From Archegozetes longisetosus (taxonomy: Eukaryota; Arthropoda; Arachnida; Sarcoptiformes; Trhypochthoniidae): a stretch of DNA of 64,000 bases. The stretch is taken from contig JAEMBT020000005.1 of the NCBI GenBank assembly GCA_018873245.2, positions 11,296,001-11,360,000 on the forward strand, written 5' to 3'. The position numbers and the translations under genes are program-made. Positions 23,894 through 36,527 of the stretch are shown piece by piece; within the stretch, counting starts at the first letter, position 1; every line of letters starts with the position of its first letter. The notes beneath the pieces are model-generated. The model was not told the DNA's origin. It ran no database searches and was given only the letters and a program-made list of their open reading frames with translations.

Positions 23894-23974
23894 CATTTTT
23901 CTTGTTTTTAAATGTCAATGTTTAAATATTCATATCTTCTCTCAGCCAACGTATTTTCAAAAATTCTGGATCCA

Positions 23975-25943
23975 CTATAGTTTATGGGGCAACGCCCCTA
24001 GGGGTATGGGGTATCATTAGATAGATTGTGAGGAGTAGTGTTCAGATATGAAGTATGGTATGACTGAGGTCAGAGGTAAAAGAGTTATGCCAGGTTAAAA
24101 TGTCAAAGTCAAAATTATCATAAAATCTATTATATATGAATTATAAGTATATTAATCCTAACCCTAACCTAACGTTACAAAATAAACTAATCTTAACCCA
24201 ACGAAAAACTTATTTAATGAAAAATTTATTTTGATTTTATTTGTATTACAGTATCGATTTACAATTTAAATTTTGTTTTTATGTATTACAGTTTACAATC
24301 AATTGTAGGGTATCATTTTTGATGTCTTTAATCATTTGTTCAAATGGGTCCAATTTATGTATGCGACACTCACGTAACCATAGGAATTCGCATAGATGCA
24401 TTGCCAATTCGTCATCTTTATATCCGCACTTTGTCAGTTTGTACTTCAACCATTTCCAGGATCCCTCAATTGTGTTTGTGTGGGCACCAGTCACGGGATC
24501 TTTGAAGTGTTTGGTACGATTCACTGTTTCGTGTATATAGCCGTGATCTTTTAATGGCATATATCCTCGCCACTCATCGGTTATTATTGTTGTTCCGGGT
24601 TTCATATGTTTCTTAATGATTGCTATCAATGTTTCGGCATTTCTTAAGCTATTCGGGCATAATTCCAGTCTATAGCCTCCGTCTCTGTCAATCATGCCTA
24701 CGACCCAATTGTCTTCTCTAAAGCGCCCTCTTTTGTATTTTCTTTTACCGATCTTTGTCTCGTCGACCCCAACTATATGTCCGACGCCTCCTATCATTCC
24801 CTCAGATTCGTATCTTTCATCTAATGCTGTCATACATACTACTTTACAGTATGAGTAGTAATGGGCAACTGTGGAACTAGAGACTATTGTTTGATCTATT
24901 GAGGCCTCTTTTATTGCCTGATCATATGGCCATTTGCTTATGAAGCTATATATCAGAATCACTACTTTAATGGGATTGAGGTTTACATTTTCAAACCAAG
25001 TGCCCTTTGCTACTGACACATGTAAAGGTTGAAGTGTATTGAACTTCTAAACTTTTACTTTCTTTCTCTATGCTTAACAAATATTTACTTATTTATTGGT
25101 ATTTCAAATATTTTTGTAAGAAGGGTCTGAGTATTGGCCTTATTGGAGTTGGGGCGACGGATTAAGCTTTTGAAGTCGTCCAAAAGTCTAATCTTTTGTT
25201 GCCAATAACCCTATCATCTTAATGTTTATTCATTATATATATCTAAAATAAAGTTTAACAGCATTAGAACAATAAATCTAAAGCAGTCAACAACAAATAA
25301 AGTTATATTTTGATATTGTCAACAAAACAACATACTATATCCTTACACACATTAATCGGGCCTCTATCTCCATGTGACTTTCGGCATCTGTATCTCCCAA
25401 ACTCGTGATCAGCTTCAAATATAATATTACTGCCACATTTGTAACACTTCAATATTCTAACTCTTGGAAGAAGTCCTACACTTTTGAGCCATTGAAGGTA
25501 TGTGTCTTTGTCTTTCAAATGGGTTGTCGATAGCCTATAGAAGTTCATTGTCTGTAATGAGAATATATCTATTATTATCTAGGTCGTAATTTATGAAATT
25601 CACTTATATTACTACTGATAGTAAACCTAGTATTACTATTTCTAGCTCTATAATCTATTATCTAATTGTATATTAGCGCTAAATATTCCTAGGAGCGACC
25701 ACTAGGCTTACAAAGACCCGTTACTGTCTCTCGCTCGAAAGTTATAGTTTCTTATTTCTATATAAATAGGTAGTAAACTACTGAATTGTCTCGTTACAGT
25801 TTGCAAAATTAATATATATAAAATGGCATAACTTTTTAACCTTTGACCTCAGTCATACCATACTTCATACCTGAACACTACTCCTCACAACTTATCTAAT
25901 GATACCCCACAACCCCTTGGGGGCGTTACCCCATAAACTAAAG
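23975..25943 (-). mobile_element. Merlin-type (IS1016/ISXO2-like) DNA transposon with long TIRs
   Basis: Inverted ends of about 130 bp (23975-24105 and 25815-25943) both start with TAGTTTATGGGG(C/T)AACGCCCC on their own strand and continue through GAGGAGTAGTGTTCAG and GTATGGTATGACTGAGGTCA. The element carries one transposase gene with an intact catalytic core. I could not find a matching target duplication. Confidence 0.85.
24279..25548 (-). CDS. Merlin transposase (ISXO2-like DDE)
   Basis: Two coding parts. The N-terminal exon from 25548 (MNFYRLSTTHLKDKDTYLQW) holds a zinc-ribbon-like region (CYKCGSN, then RYRCRKSHGDRG) up to about 25345. The catalytic exon, from about 25017 to 24279, begins VAKGTWFENVNLNPIKVV and is uninterrupted for about 245 residues. 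It holds IVGVDETKIGKRKYKRGR (first Asp), TTIITDEWRGYMPL (second Asp) and HTNTIEGSWKWLK (Glu), then ends in a helical LAMHLCEFLWLREC block. An intron of about 0.3 kb joins the parts; a GTAAGG donor and TGTCAG acceptor are visible, but their phase does not fit simply, so the junction is unresolved. This is the least damaged transposase in the window. Confidence 0.82.
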
Positions 25944-25949
25944 TCCTGC

Positions 25950-27160
25950 CGGCGAAGTCTGACTAATTCCTTAATTTTTTGTCAAAAACCTTTGATATTA
26001 ATTTGAGGTGTGGTAGTGTGGTTGTAGTGTTGTCGAGAGATGTTGAGACCCCGGATCAGGATCATAGGTCTTGAAGCACTGTCTGGAGAGATTTGCCTTA
26101 TTCAGATATAAAAAATGTTATGGCATAAAATAATCGAGACTTTATTACAATATTAAAATGTACAAATTGATGTTTATTGTTTGAAATCTAAAGGCCGAAT
26201 GAATCTAACTGAGGGGATTGCTAAGTATTTTGTTTTTATAGTTTGTTTACTCGATTTCATAATATGAGAGGCAAGGGAATAGATGTTAGGAATTTAAGAA
26301 AAACAGTAAGATTAACGCAGGTGAAGGTAAATAAAAGAGTAAAGTAAACTCTAATTTTGAAGTCTATCACTAGAAACACCTCAAATTATTACATTAATAG
26401 GTATTTATTGATAATGGATACTTTGAACGAAATTAAAAATTTGAAAATATAAATTCAATGAACGCACGCGCTCATCAAAATACGAAATCTTTAAGTTTTG
26501 CGTTTGTGAGAATCGTAAGATTTATAGCGAAACAAGAGATTTTATTTTAAGAAGTTCGTAAACATAAAATCTACGAATTTGTAATTTGTGAAAAATGATA
26601 AAACGCAGGCCAGATATGAATTCATGTCTTGTTTTAACGATTGAAATATTTAATTGAAGAAGAAATAGTACTTTAAAGTGTTAGGAAATGAAAAGAAATT
26701 TCCAAATGGATAGGAAAGGGTCACTGAAAATCTAGATGGATCAGAAGGAACGCAAAGCTTACTATTTCTGATTCATTTGGATCGGAGTGAGTCACTGCTG
26801 ATTTAAGCTTACTTTAGCTTGAACAAAATTAATAATACTTCAATGAATCACTTAACTATTGCAAGGATGTATTTTGTCGTTTTAACTGTTATAACTGCTC
26901 TTTGAATGATAATATTACCTTCCTCATTTCTCAATAACTCTTCTGAAGGCAATCCAAGCATCCTCGCATTGCACTAGTTTTACGAAGCTCAAATGTTTTC
27001 TTTCTACGAGCTCATCTGTCTTATAATTAAAATCATCTTTTAGGAAATTCTATGGAAGTCATTAAATTTTCTATCTAAACATATTTTGTTGCTAAAACTA
27101 CTGTAATTGATAATAACAATGATGAGAATGAAATAAATTATGTCGCATAATATATATCTA
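25950..27160. other. Intergenic stretch with no recognised feature
   Basis: No long open frame or repeat pair recognised. It may hold old transposon debris. Confidence 0.3.
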
Positions 27161-27167
27161 AATTGTA

Positions 27168-27778
27168 GTCTTGGGACTTTATTTTGAGATACCGTACATA
27201 ACCTTTCATTTAACTTATGTAAACAGGAAAAAATATGCTGAATAATAGAAATTTAATTTTGATTTATTAATAATGCAATGCTTTGTGGTATCAGACAAAG
27301 TATCGCCGGAGAACATTACATATCGCCATCTCAATGCTGTAATGCACTAATTCGAAAATTTTGACAAAATGAGTTAATGCCACTTTTGAAGTAAGATATG
27401 AAACCTATATAAATTGTTCGAATCGGACCTCAGAACTTTCAAATAAATTTCGAAATGTATCATTTCGAGTACAGCTGTTATAGTGTTTTCGAATTATGAT
27501 TCTAAACTTTAAACCCAAATTTCTCCATAACAGGCTTCTCTGAGCTAGCGCATTATAGTACTGACGTGACGATATAATAATCTTTGTATGCGATATTACG
27601 AGTACGTAGTAATCTTTGTAGTACGATGTCTTGTAATGCGATATCTTGTTAGATAACACAAAAATGTTGCATTGATAATGTCAGTATTAAATTTCTATTA
27701 TTCAGCATATTTTTTCCTCGTTCATATAAGTTATATGAAAGGTTGTATATGATGTCTCAAAATAAAGTTCCAAGACTG
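27168..27778. mobile_element. Tc1/mariner-type MITE with arms of about 115 bp
   Basis: The 611-bp element is flanked by TA (27166-27167, 27779-27780). Arms share (CA)GTCTTGG.ACTTTATTTTGAGA and GAAAAAATATGCTGAATAATAG and extend to about 27290 and 27655. The 84-codon open frame inside (27405-27659) has no homology that I recognise and is probably chance. Confidence 0.83.
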
Positions 27779-27863
27779 TACATTTAAATCAGTGAGTAAT
27801 TAATGAGTTATCTACTACAAATGTAATATTCATAGAATTCAATATTCATAAGTCTTAATTATA

Positions 27864-28766
27864 ACGAGGGGGAAATAAATGTAGACAGTTTTACTTTGAA
27901 TTTTTTTAATTGTTCAAAAGCCGAATTTTATTCAACATTCGAATAATTATAGCAAACTATAATAGCTTTCATAGCTAGTTAATGAGCAACTGCTAGAGGT
28001 CCCAATAAAGCAATTTACGCAATAGCTTTATCACCAACAACATAGTGTTTTTGACAATATTCATATCGAATTTTCTCGAACAAAGACGGATACGACTCTA
28101 AAGCTGTTTGAGATTATCAACTTTGCAACTATTCTTATACATGATTCAAGTTAGTTGACCAAAGAAATCCTCAATAGGTCTACATTATGGCACATTTGTT
28201 GGGTTGCGATGTTTATCAACAAATTTCACATTGTTAGACTTTAAGTATTCAATTGTTATTTCTCGTAATGAGCAGAAGCTTTATCTGGCCAGAATATGGC
28301 CTGATTATTTGCATGATATTTCTTAATAAATGGTAATTTCATGTTTTCGAGCTAATAGTCATCTTATCACTGTGATTCATTTCATAATATAGTTGAGTCG
28401 CTTTTCTTTTGGTCATGACAGTGACTTTTCTTCCACTTCCGACTCTCCTTTTTGTAGTATTTCTTTTCTTAAAAGTACTAATTATCTTGTAATAATCGTA
28501 CTTCTGTGTCGTCCTCCGTTTACAAAGTGAGTAACAGTAAACGATTTCTCTTTTTCAGAATGCATTTTATGAAATGTCACAACACGATTTCTGAACTCTT
28601 TATCTTTTAAAGCCATAACTCGCTAGCGTTAAATACTATTGAATTAATACCTGCCATAAGAATCTAAAGGATGTGTGTTCTTAATTAATAACTTAGAAGT
28701 TTGAGTTCATTTATATTTCCAATAAAGTGTTGTATAAAAATTGTCTACATTTTATTTCTCCTTAGT
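27864..28766 (-). mobile_element. Tc1-like transposon remnant
   Basis: TA-flanked (27862-27863, 28767-28768) inverted ends share AC(G/T)A(G/A)GG(G/A)GAAATAAA and ATGTAGACA. On the minus strand, transposase fragments read FIKKYHANNQAIFWPDKASAHY and NVKFVDKHRNPTN then VDLLRISLVN, matching the FWPDLASxHY and RPIEDFF blocks of Tc1-type DDE transposases. Stops interrupt every frame. Length is 903 bp, shorter than a complete element. Confidence 0.8.
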
Positions 28767-28769
28767 TAC

Positions 28770-30178
28770 TTTATTTTGATTATGAATTTTGAAATATTAA
28801 CTTTTGAAAAATTGGTTTAATCTTGTTCCACTAATCCTAAAAATGTGATAGAACCCAATTCTAAATAAGTTTAAAGAGTAGACTTCAGTGTGTTTTCTAT
28901 CAAACGCATTAAATACTCATTTACTTCATAGTCTAATAGTGGTTCATCAAAAATCAAACAAGTTTATGTAAACAATAAATAAATTGAAGTTATTAAGTTG
29001 TTATAAAAATCAATAAGAACTTTAGGTAGTTATGTTTAAGTGAAAATTAGAATTTATTTGTCAAATAATAACTTATTTAAAGTTAAAACTAAAAATTTAA
29101 ATAAGTTTTACTTAATACTGCATAATATTCACTCATCTCTTTTTTTGCAGGCATTCATCTAATTTTCGAGTCGCCATCCCCAACGATTATACAATTTTTT
29201 GAGATGAGTTCAGAAAATTTCGTTGTAGATAATATAATTAATACAATCTGTCGATTATATAACTACTTCTTCAATATTGGATATCTAACTCGGAATTTAC
29301 ATAAATAAAATTTTGACGAAGATTACTTCAATAGATAATAAAATCAAAAAATTATTTTATTCATAATTAATAAGTGATTTGTAACTTAAATAAATATTAT
29401 TGATTGACTTCTTGAGCAAAGTTCAAGTCTTTTATTAAGGGCTACCACCAGGCTTATCACCTTTCGCCTGAGCCAAAACCGGACTTAAAACCTATAAGGG
29501 GTTCTCTTTTGATATTTTCAAAAAAGTTTTAATTCAATTATTAGATACAATTATTTACTCAATTTATAGGTGTATTTAGTGTTCGATTTGCAGACTTGAG
29601 TTTTTTCATTATTTTTCACAAAATCATGAAATTGATAACATATTAAATCAAAATTAACTTACACAAATTTCTACCTTAAGATTTTGTCTCAATGATTTAT
29701 TCCTATCTTTTGAACATAAATTACCGAACACGCGTTCAATATATCATGATTAATCATTTTGCTTTGATTAATCATTTAAGACAAAACCGGGCATTGTATA
29801 GTCAGGTTTGAGGTCTCGTCTGTCAACCGGACAGCGCACTTCAAAACCAGACAGGTACTAAGCCTGGCTACCACCCACTCAGATTCTGGCTGGACAGTCG
29901 AGACTTCGAGTCGACTGTCCAGGTTTTAAAAGACCTATATCTGGACACCTATCAGAAGAATTTGAAGATTTTTCAACTTAAAGATAAGCAAATCCTAATT
30001 TTTCTGATTATAGTTAAAAAAATATAGAAAGCGTTCTTATTTTCACCCAAATATTCGTTATCTAAAATATCGTGTACAGGTAATTTTGAATATCTCAATG
30101 CTTTTCTCTGTTTATCTTTCCGTTTACTTAAGGATCTTTTGGAATCAAGCCGTTTGAATTATATCCTATTTTTTGTTT
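28770..30178. other. Intergenic stretch with short GC-richer patches
   Basis: No gene seen. GC-richer patches at about 29437-29510 and 29800-29950 share motifs (GGCTACCACC, AAAACCGG, CCAGGCTTA or a variant), which suggests related repeat fragments of an unknown element. Confidence 0.35.
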
Positions 30179-30181
30179 ATA

Positions 30182-30767
30182 CAGAGAATGGTTGATGAAA
30201 ATTTACTCATTTCTATTTATCAATTATTCATGAGTCCTATAGATATCTATTATATATCAAAATGAAGCTTATGATCATGGCTTTAAAATGATATATAATT
30301 TGTTCGTATTAATTCGCATGCCTTTGTATTCAAATTTTCAGATAAAGATGTCTGCGTTATATATTTTTGCACAGGGTTTAAGTCAACAATTCGTTGCTGC
30401 GACATGAAAGATTCATTGCAGTCTTTTCATATATTATTGCCAAGTATATTTAATCTAATTTAATTATAACCCAAGAGTTCATTGGAAAACAACGAACTGT
30501 GGATTTGTGACACATAAACAAAGTGCGTTTTTGAAAATGTAATATTTCAATGGGTTTTTATAATGGAAAACCTTTTAACACAGTCATCGCTTTCTGAAGG
30601 GATTTACACCGAGAAAAATATTAATACATTCATACAAATAAATTATATATCATTTTGAAGCTATGAAAATAGGCTTTATTCAAAAATATAGTAAATAATT
30701 GTATCTTTAAAGTACAATAAAATATTGATGCTCAAAAATGAGTAAATTTTCACTATCCATCCTCTGT
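30182..30767. mobile_element. Inverted-repeat MITE with TA target site
   Basis: The 586-bp element is flanked by TA (30180-30181, 30768-30769). Ends read CAGAG(A/G)ATGG; arms of about 130 bp share TGAAAATTTACTCATTT and AAAATGATATATAATTTGTT or near matches. No coding sequence. Confidence 0.83.
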
Positions 30768-30769
30768 AT

Positions 30770-31670
30770 AAGGTAAGTGAAAAAGAATAACTAGTTAAAG
30801 CAAAAAGGGTTTATTGGATTCGAACAACGATAGATCATTCAAACATTTAGTGTTAGTATTAAAAAGTATTGAATTACATTCATATTATTACAACGTATGA
30901 CTTGAGAAAGTCTGTAATATTTGAGCAATAAAAATTTTCAGTTGACGGTTAAACAATTACTTGAACTATATCGACAGGCTGCTAAAAGCTTTTATAATCT
31001 TTCTTTCATCCTTGTGTATAAAGAATATCTGTCAATCTTGAGTCAAATATTTGTATATAGAAATTCATCCTCTTTTGATGATGGAAGTTGCGATAAATTG
31101 TTTCTAAATTAAATATAGTAGTGAAAAGAAGTTTAATTAGTCTCAAACCTGTCAGATAGATGTCCAAAATTTATAAACTCTCATAACTCTTATTCCTATT
31201 TAGTTCCTGATTACAGGTAAAGTCTCCTCCATGCGTTCGAGGTGGTCCTCAACAAGCAAGTCCTCATAGATTAGATTAATTTATTCTTAAAGGAATGGTA
31301 TATCTATCAAGTAAACACTTCGTTTACAGAGATTTTTTCGCAAAAATATTACTTAATAGGTGATAAAATTGTGCAAAATCTGTGACTTTGTGCTATCTCG
31401 AGATATGTCGCTTGAAAATTGAGTAACCGTAAGTCATGTAACTACTAGTCTATTCAATCAAATTCAGCCCTATTTTTCATCTTCAAAGTACCAAATTCCT
31501 TTGATTTAATCATTAGATTCCACTTTCGTGTGAGACTCTGAAATGATTGCTCTAGAACATCCTTTGCGAAAACCTTAGAGATACGTTACAAGACTGAATA
31601 TTTTGTTCTATCTCAAATCTATATCATCTTAAATCAGCTTTAATACAGGAGATAGGAGAATGTCACTTGG
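30770..31670. other. Intergenic stretch with no recognised feature
   Basis: A 63-codon open frame at 30921-31112 starts with TTG and shows no domain; I do not support it. Nothing else recognised. Confidence 0.3.
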
Positions 31671-31672
31671 GT

Positions 31673-31921
31673 CTATATTTGGACTATGTGCGATATTATG
31701 ATCTTATATCCTGAAAATAAAGTCTTTATACTATTTACTATGTGAAAAAGCGTATTATCCATAAGGTGAACGAAAGCCTTTTTGTAGAGGCATTTTTGCT
31801 TTTTTCTAATTTGATAAATTATTTGACGGTATACTTCGTTAAAATATTCTCCACTAGTAGTATCTCCTTTAGTTGGATAGTGATGATAAGTGATGCCGAT
31901 GTGATCGAGTACATGAGTCAT
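31673..31921 (-). pseudogene. Mariner transposase fragment
   Basis: The frame contains GITYHHYPTKGDTTSGEYF followed by EVYRQIIYQIRKKQKCLYKK and VHLMDNTLFHIVNSIKTLFS, which match the middle of mariner transposase (the VPPGQTV..EYY block and the LxHDNAxxHxxxxxKxFL block with the second catalytic Asp). Neither the first Asp block nor the C-terminal block is intact, and no terminal repeats were found. Confidence 0.7.
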
Positions 31922-32029
31922 ATTTGTTGTACATCAGAAGAGCTAATTCGTAAAACTTTTGGTGCCGAGGACAGTTGCAGTTCAAAATTCTACAGTCTAA
32001 TTCTTCAAGTCATTAATGATTAGATTCAT

Positions 32030-33374
32030 TTCTTTCAATAGATGCGTTGTAAATATTAGACTGAAATTTTAAATTGAAATCTAAGTGATAATAGACAGCA
32101 TTTAACAGTAGGCTCTAGGTATAGAAGGCAGTAATAATACATTGACTGAGATGTATCGAAATGTGTAATTTCACAAAACTACAGAAAAACATTTATCAAG
32201 AATATCTTCAAAAAAATTCAATACATGATGAAGTAAAAATAAACAATTAATAGAAAAGCGAATAATTAAGGGAAAAACAAAGCCACCATGCAAATGAGTA
32301 GCACACAAATTATTTTCAAGCAGTTTAATTCCGGTTTTCTGTATGATGACATTCGCGGCATCATTTTGAAGTGGAATGACTTATGTCAATTATCATTGAA
32401 ATTAGAAGACTAGAGACTATTCAATTCATTTATTCTATAAGAAAAAAATTAATATAGATTTAAAGATTAGATTCCGTTGTCTTTAAGATTGGAGGTTTAG
32501 AAATTTACTGAAAGAAAACATTATAACCGACAGACATATCTCTAGTTTTATCCTGTTCTCTTTAGGAAAAAAGCAAAGGTCCATATACATATCCGAATCT
32601 GTAAAAAATCTAATTATTTTAAACCATATAAAACTCACCAAGAGATTGCTAAAAACATCTTACTAGTCAGGAAGTCCAGAAGATTAGTAGTTTCAAGGGT
32701 GATCTTATATTCTTCAATCTAGACCTACGATCTAGTTCATTTTGAATGTCATTAGCTCTATATCAAATCAAACACATCTTACAGTTCCTCTCAACAAAAT
32801 TAATATCTTTTGTTCGAAGTCAAGATATTAATCCTAATTTTATCCTATAATGATTTAGTGCAAGCATTTCCCAGATGAAACCCTAACCCAAAGATTTTTT
32901 AGTTAAAAATTTGAAGTTCAATCTAGAACTAGACTTTACTTTCATGACTAAAATATTTTGCTTGTAAAAAATTCTATACGAGTTTTCTAAAGGTGAAAAA
33001 ATAAGTTTTTAGGATAAAGTTTTTCAACTATTGAACTTAAAAATAGTTTAAAGTGTATTAAAAGTGTCATAAATATATTTTTTAATCATAAATAGTAATC
33101 AAAACAAATCTCTAACGAATGAGAAATTCATGAAAACTGTGCAACGAATAACAGTTAATTCTCATTTTGTATTCTGAATTACCAACCATTTGTGCATTTT
33201 GGGTAACATTATTGATGGAGTTCTTAAAGTAATTTCCATTTTTTACAGTACTAACTTCGATATTTTCAACGTAATGCATTTCCGATGATATAACACTCCA
33301 TTTCCCTCTTCGCAAATGTCGGGAAATGACTGCTAAACATTAGATTAGAAATCTTGTAATACAGTCACATAGAA
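32030..33374. other. Intergenic stretch before the sushi protein gene
   Basis: No convincing gene. A 67-codon minus-strand open frame at 33112-33315 has no domain. No TATA box is visible just upstream of 33375. Confidence 0.3.
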
Positions 33375-35333
33375 ATGTGTTCACGTACACTTAGAAAAAT
33401 ATTAACTTTAATTTTTTTCCAGTTTTTACAGCTCTCGCAGTTTTCGCTCGTCTTAAGCGACTGTGGATTCCTAGGAAAACCAGATGGTGTGGTATTGAGC
33501 CCGGATAAGCAACAATATCGAGAAGGAGAAATAGTAAAATCCACTTGCAAAAATAAGTTATTCGTTTTTCACCTTAATGGTACTGTATCTTATGCACAAA
33601 GAAGTGGATTTTTTTACACCAAAGACGATGCCAATTCCATGACGCAGAAGTGTACGAATGGATCCTGGACCGGAGGACAACCTAGATGCGGTCGAATATT
33701 TATATTTGCATAATTTATTCTATTACATAAAAGCACTTTTATGAAATAATGTTTTAATATTTTAGCACAAATTGTTACCGATGATGTTACCATGAAACGG
33801 ATTTTAGTCACTCTAAAGAGCGACAATAATGAACAAACAATAATCGATCTCAATCATACCAATTACCAATTAGAAAATGTGACAGAAATTCTTGAGGTAG
33901 TTGATATTGTAGAAGATCCAGTAAATAGTGGTAGATTAAAGCAAACTTGTCTAACATCTGGGTCAAGACAGAACCAAAAGTGGAGGTTTTGGTTCGAAAC
34001 AAATCAGAAAATTGCACTAATAGTGCTAATTATTCGCCATGATCATAAATTAGACTCAGATCAAATAGAAGTCAAATTAAAAGAAGATAAAGATTCGATT
34101 GAGACTCGAGAATGTAAAAAATTCAATGATAAAAGAGAATACACAATGATGCCGCGATTCAATACTTTCATCGAGAAGCTTAATGTTAGCTTCAACTCTT
34201 CTTCTAAGAAGTACTCAGATGATTACCCATTGATTGAGTTGACGTTTATTTGTAGAGCTAAACCAAATACACAAGGGCAAAAGGATCCTAAATCTTCTAA
34301 ATATATGGAAGTAGATTTTAAATCCCAATGGGGATTTGACCGACCGATTACAATGTGTTCTTGGGAGTTCATGGAGTTTAATCAAGTATGTGGAGTACCT
34401 GATAAGCCACTGCATTCAGTTATCAAAAATGACAACCCAGTTACACAGGCTGATTACGAGTGTACTGACAATTATACACTCATAAATGATGGGCCTAATT
34501 TAAGGTAAATTTAACATATCTTTTGTACTCAATTCTCAAAGATCACAACTAATAGGTCTGAATCAGGAAAGCATTCACGGACATGTGGCGTTGATGGAGA
34601 ATGGTCAGGTAGACCCTTTTGGTGTAAGCCAGTGATTTCCTGTCAGCTTTACAATGAATCTAACTACTTAAGAGTTGAATACCGAAATTATACTTATTTC
34701 AATTATACACGTATGGCAATACCTGGGACTATCGCTACATTTAATTGTGTTCCTGATCATGAGGAAAAAGGATCTTGGACAAGTGAATGCAGCAGTTCCA
34801 GTGAATGGACGGGCGAAAACCCAATTTGCAGTGGTATGTCTTGTTTTTGTATAGGAAAGCGTGAACTTATTTACAAAACACTTCGATTTTGAGATGAAAA
34901 ACTAATCGATTGCTTCGCGTGTATTTGATTGAAATAAACTAATATTCCGTTTGATGTTTTACATATTTTAGAACAAGAGGCTAGTATTTCGCCGCAGAGA
35001 GTTATAATTTTCAGCTTAACTGCTGTTTTAGTTATTGGTGGTCTATTAGTTGTTGGTATGTACTGCGTATTGAATAAAAGATTTAGACGACTGCAAGATA
35101 AACATAAGCAAGAGACTTACTACGATGATGTTAAAGATGAATACGGTTTTGAAGATGACGATGACAGATACTACGAACAACTTAATTATGAAGGTATTGC
35201 AACAGAGCGGCATAAAAGCTATTTGGCATTATTTGAATCACAAGCGAATGAACTTGAAGCTAAATATGAAGAGGTAGGAGATTATAGCAAAGTTGAAGAC
35301 ATAAAACAAAGTGAAACCGAAACAAAAATGTAA
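33375..35333 (+). CDS. Type I membrane protein with sushi (CCP) domains
   Basis: Four exons in phase: 33375-33690, 33766-34504, 34556-34833, 34972-35333; 564 residues. Introns are 75, 51 and 138 bp. Signal peptide ends near LSQFSLVLS. A first CCP follows (DCGFLGKPDGVV ... CTNGSWTGGQPRC). The middle region, residues about 135-325, has paired Cys and a beta-rich look (KWRFWFETNQKIALIVLII), perhaps a jelly-roll; I cannot name it. Two further CCPs follow (CGVPDKPLHS ... GEWSGRPFWC and CQLYNESNYL ... SSEWTGENPICS). One membrane helix is VIIFSLTAVLVIGGLLVVG. The tail of about 90 residues is acidic with Tyr motifs (ETYYDDV, DDRYYEQLNYEG). A role in adhesion or complement-like recognition is inference. 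The start may differ: TTTTTTTCCAG just downstream looks like an acceptor. Confidence 0.88.
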
Positions 35334-36527
35334 AAATTTCACTTTTTGGAACTTAAATATTGACGACAAAGAGCTAATTGACTTCTTTATCGTCAGTTAG
35401 TTCAATAATTTTATTCACTATTTAGTTTCTTAGTAAATTTTATGAAATTGAGTGAATATTTGCCAGTTTTTCTCTAGTTAATAATAATTTCATGCTCCTA
35501 TTCTACTCGTTATTTGCTTCCGCAGATCAGTAAAACTGTTTCGCTTTAGTTTTACTGAATCATACATAATATTGAGTCATTTACTTCCAAGTTAGTTTGA
35601 CAATTTACTAATGATTATTGCTGTTATTTGTGTAAAAATCGGATCTCTGAAGAAGCGGTTTCACCACATGTATTTTGATAGTATTTCCATTTTTTGTCTT
35701 CAGCAATGCCATTATGCCTACTGACGTCTATTGAAATTCAGACATTTAAAGCAGACTCGAGAAAGGTATCGATCAAAACTGTCGCTCAGGTAAATGTGAA
35801 AATAAGCTTAGATGCTCTGCACCAGCATTTAGGTTTTTGAATGAAAATCCTCATAAAATGTATCCGAAATGCCTGAGTTTAGATCTTCTCATATAGTGGC
35901 ACCACTCAAGATAAAAACTGTGAAATAGTTGTGTATTTTATGTTTGATTAAATGGCTCGTTTGATTAATTATCAGGCCCTATTAACATTTTGTCACTTTA
36001 TAATCACTTTAAACATTAGAATGTACTAGATGAATGTATCCATGACAAACGTCTTGGATATTCTCTGATTTTGCCCAGAATTTCTAATATTCTACACAGA
36101 ATTATCCGAGGAAATCGTCTCATTGGCAGTATTGAAGGTTAGTTGGCGTTTCATATATTTCACCCTAGTTTAAGAAAATTGAGGAAAGATACATGAAAAT
36201 TTCAATTGAATTACTCAAGGTTCGACGAAATTCTAACTATATCAGCGACTTTTATATCCGCCTAATATATATAATTAACTTATTGTCTAAAACCCCAAAG
36301 TATATATTTAATTCGAATTTCTATTATCTACTTCTAATTGCTATATCATAGATTTTTTGTCAAATGTAATCTCAATTTTGTGAAAATTCAAGTTTAGAAG
36401 TTGTTGGAAATTAAAATGTCTTTCAATAAGTTGAATAATTAAATCATTCACGAAACAACTCTCAACGTGTAACTCTTGTCAATTTGTGTAGAGCAAAATG
36501 TATATTTTTGCAGACTTTTCAGAAATA
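35334..36527. other. Intergenic stretch with no recognised feature
   Basis: 3' flank of the sushi gene. No open frame, repeat pair or RNA gene recognised. Confidence 0.35.

Noticed and set aside
24279..25019. Bacterial IS or contamination suggested by an ISXO2-like transposase
   Set aside because: Long TIRs, a split coding region and AT-rich eukaryotic flanks fit a eukaryotic Merlin element.
27405..27659. 84-codon open frame inside a MITE
   Set aside because: Contained in a TA-flanked inverted-repeat element; sequence consists of short repeated GATATTACGA-like motifs.
29437..29950. GC-richer patches as a possible RNA gene
   Set aside because: No stable structure or promoter recognised; shared motifs suggest repeat debris.
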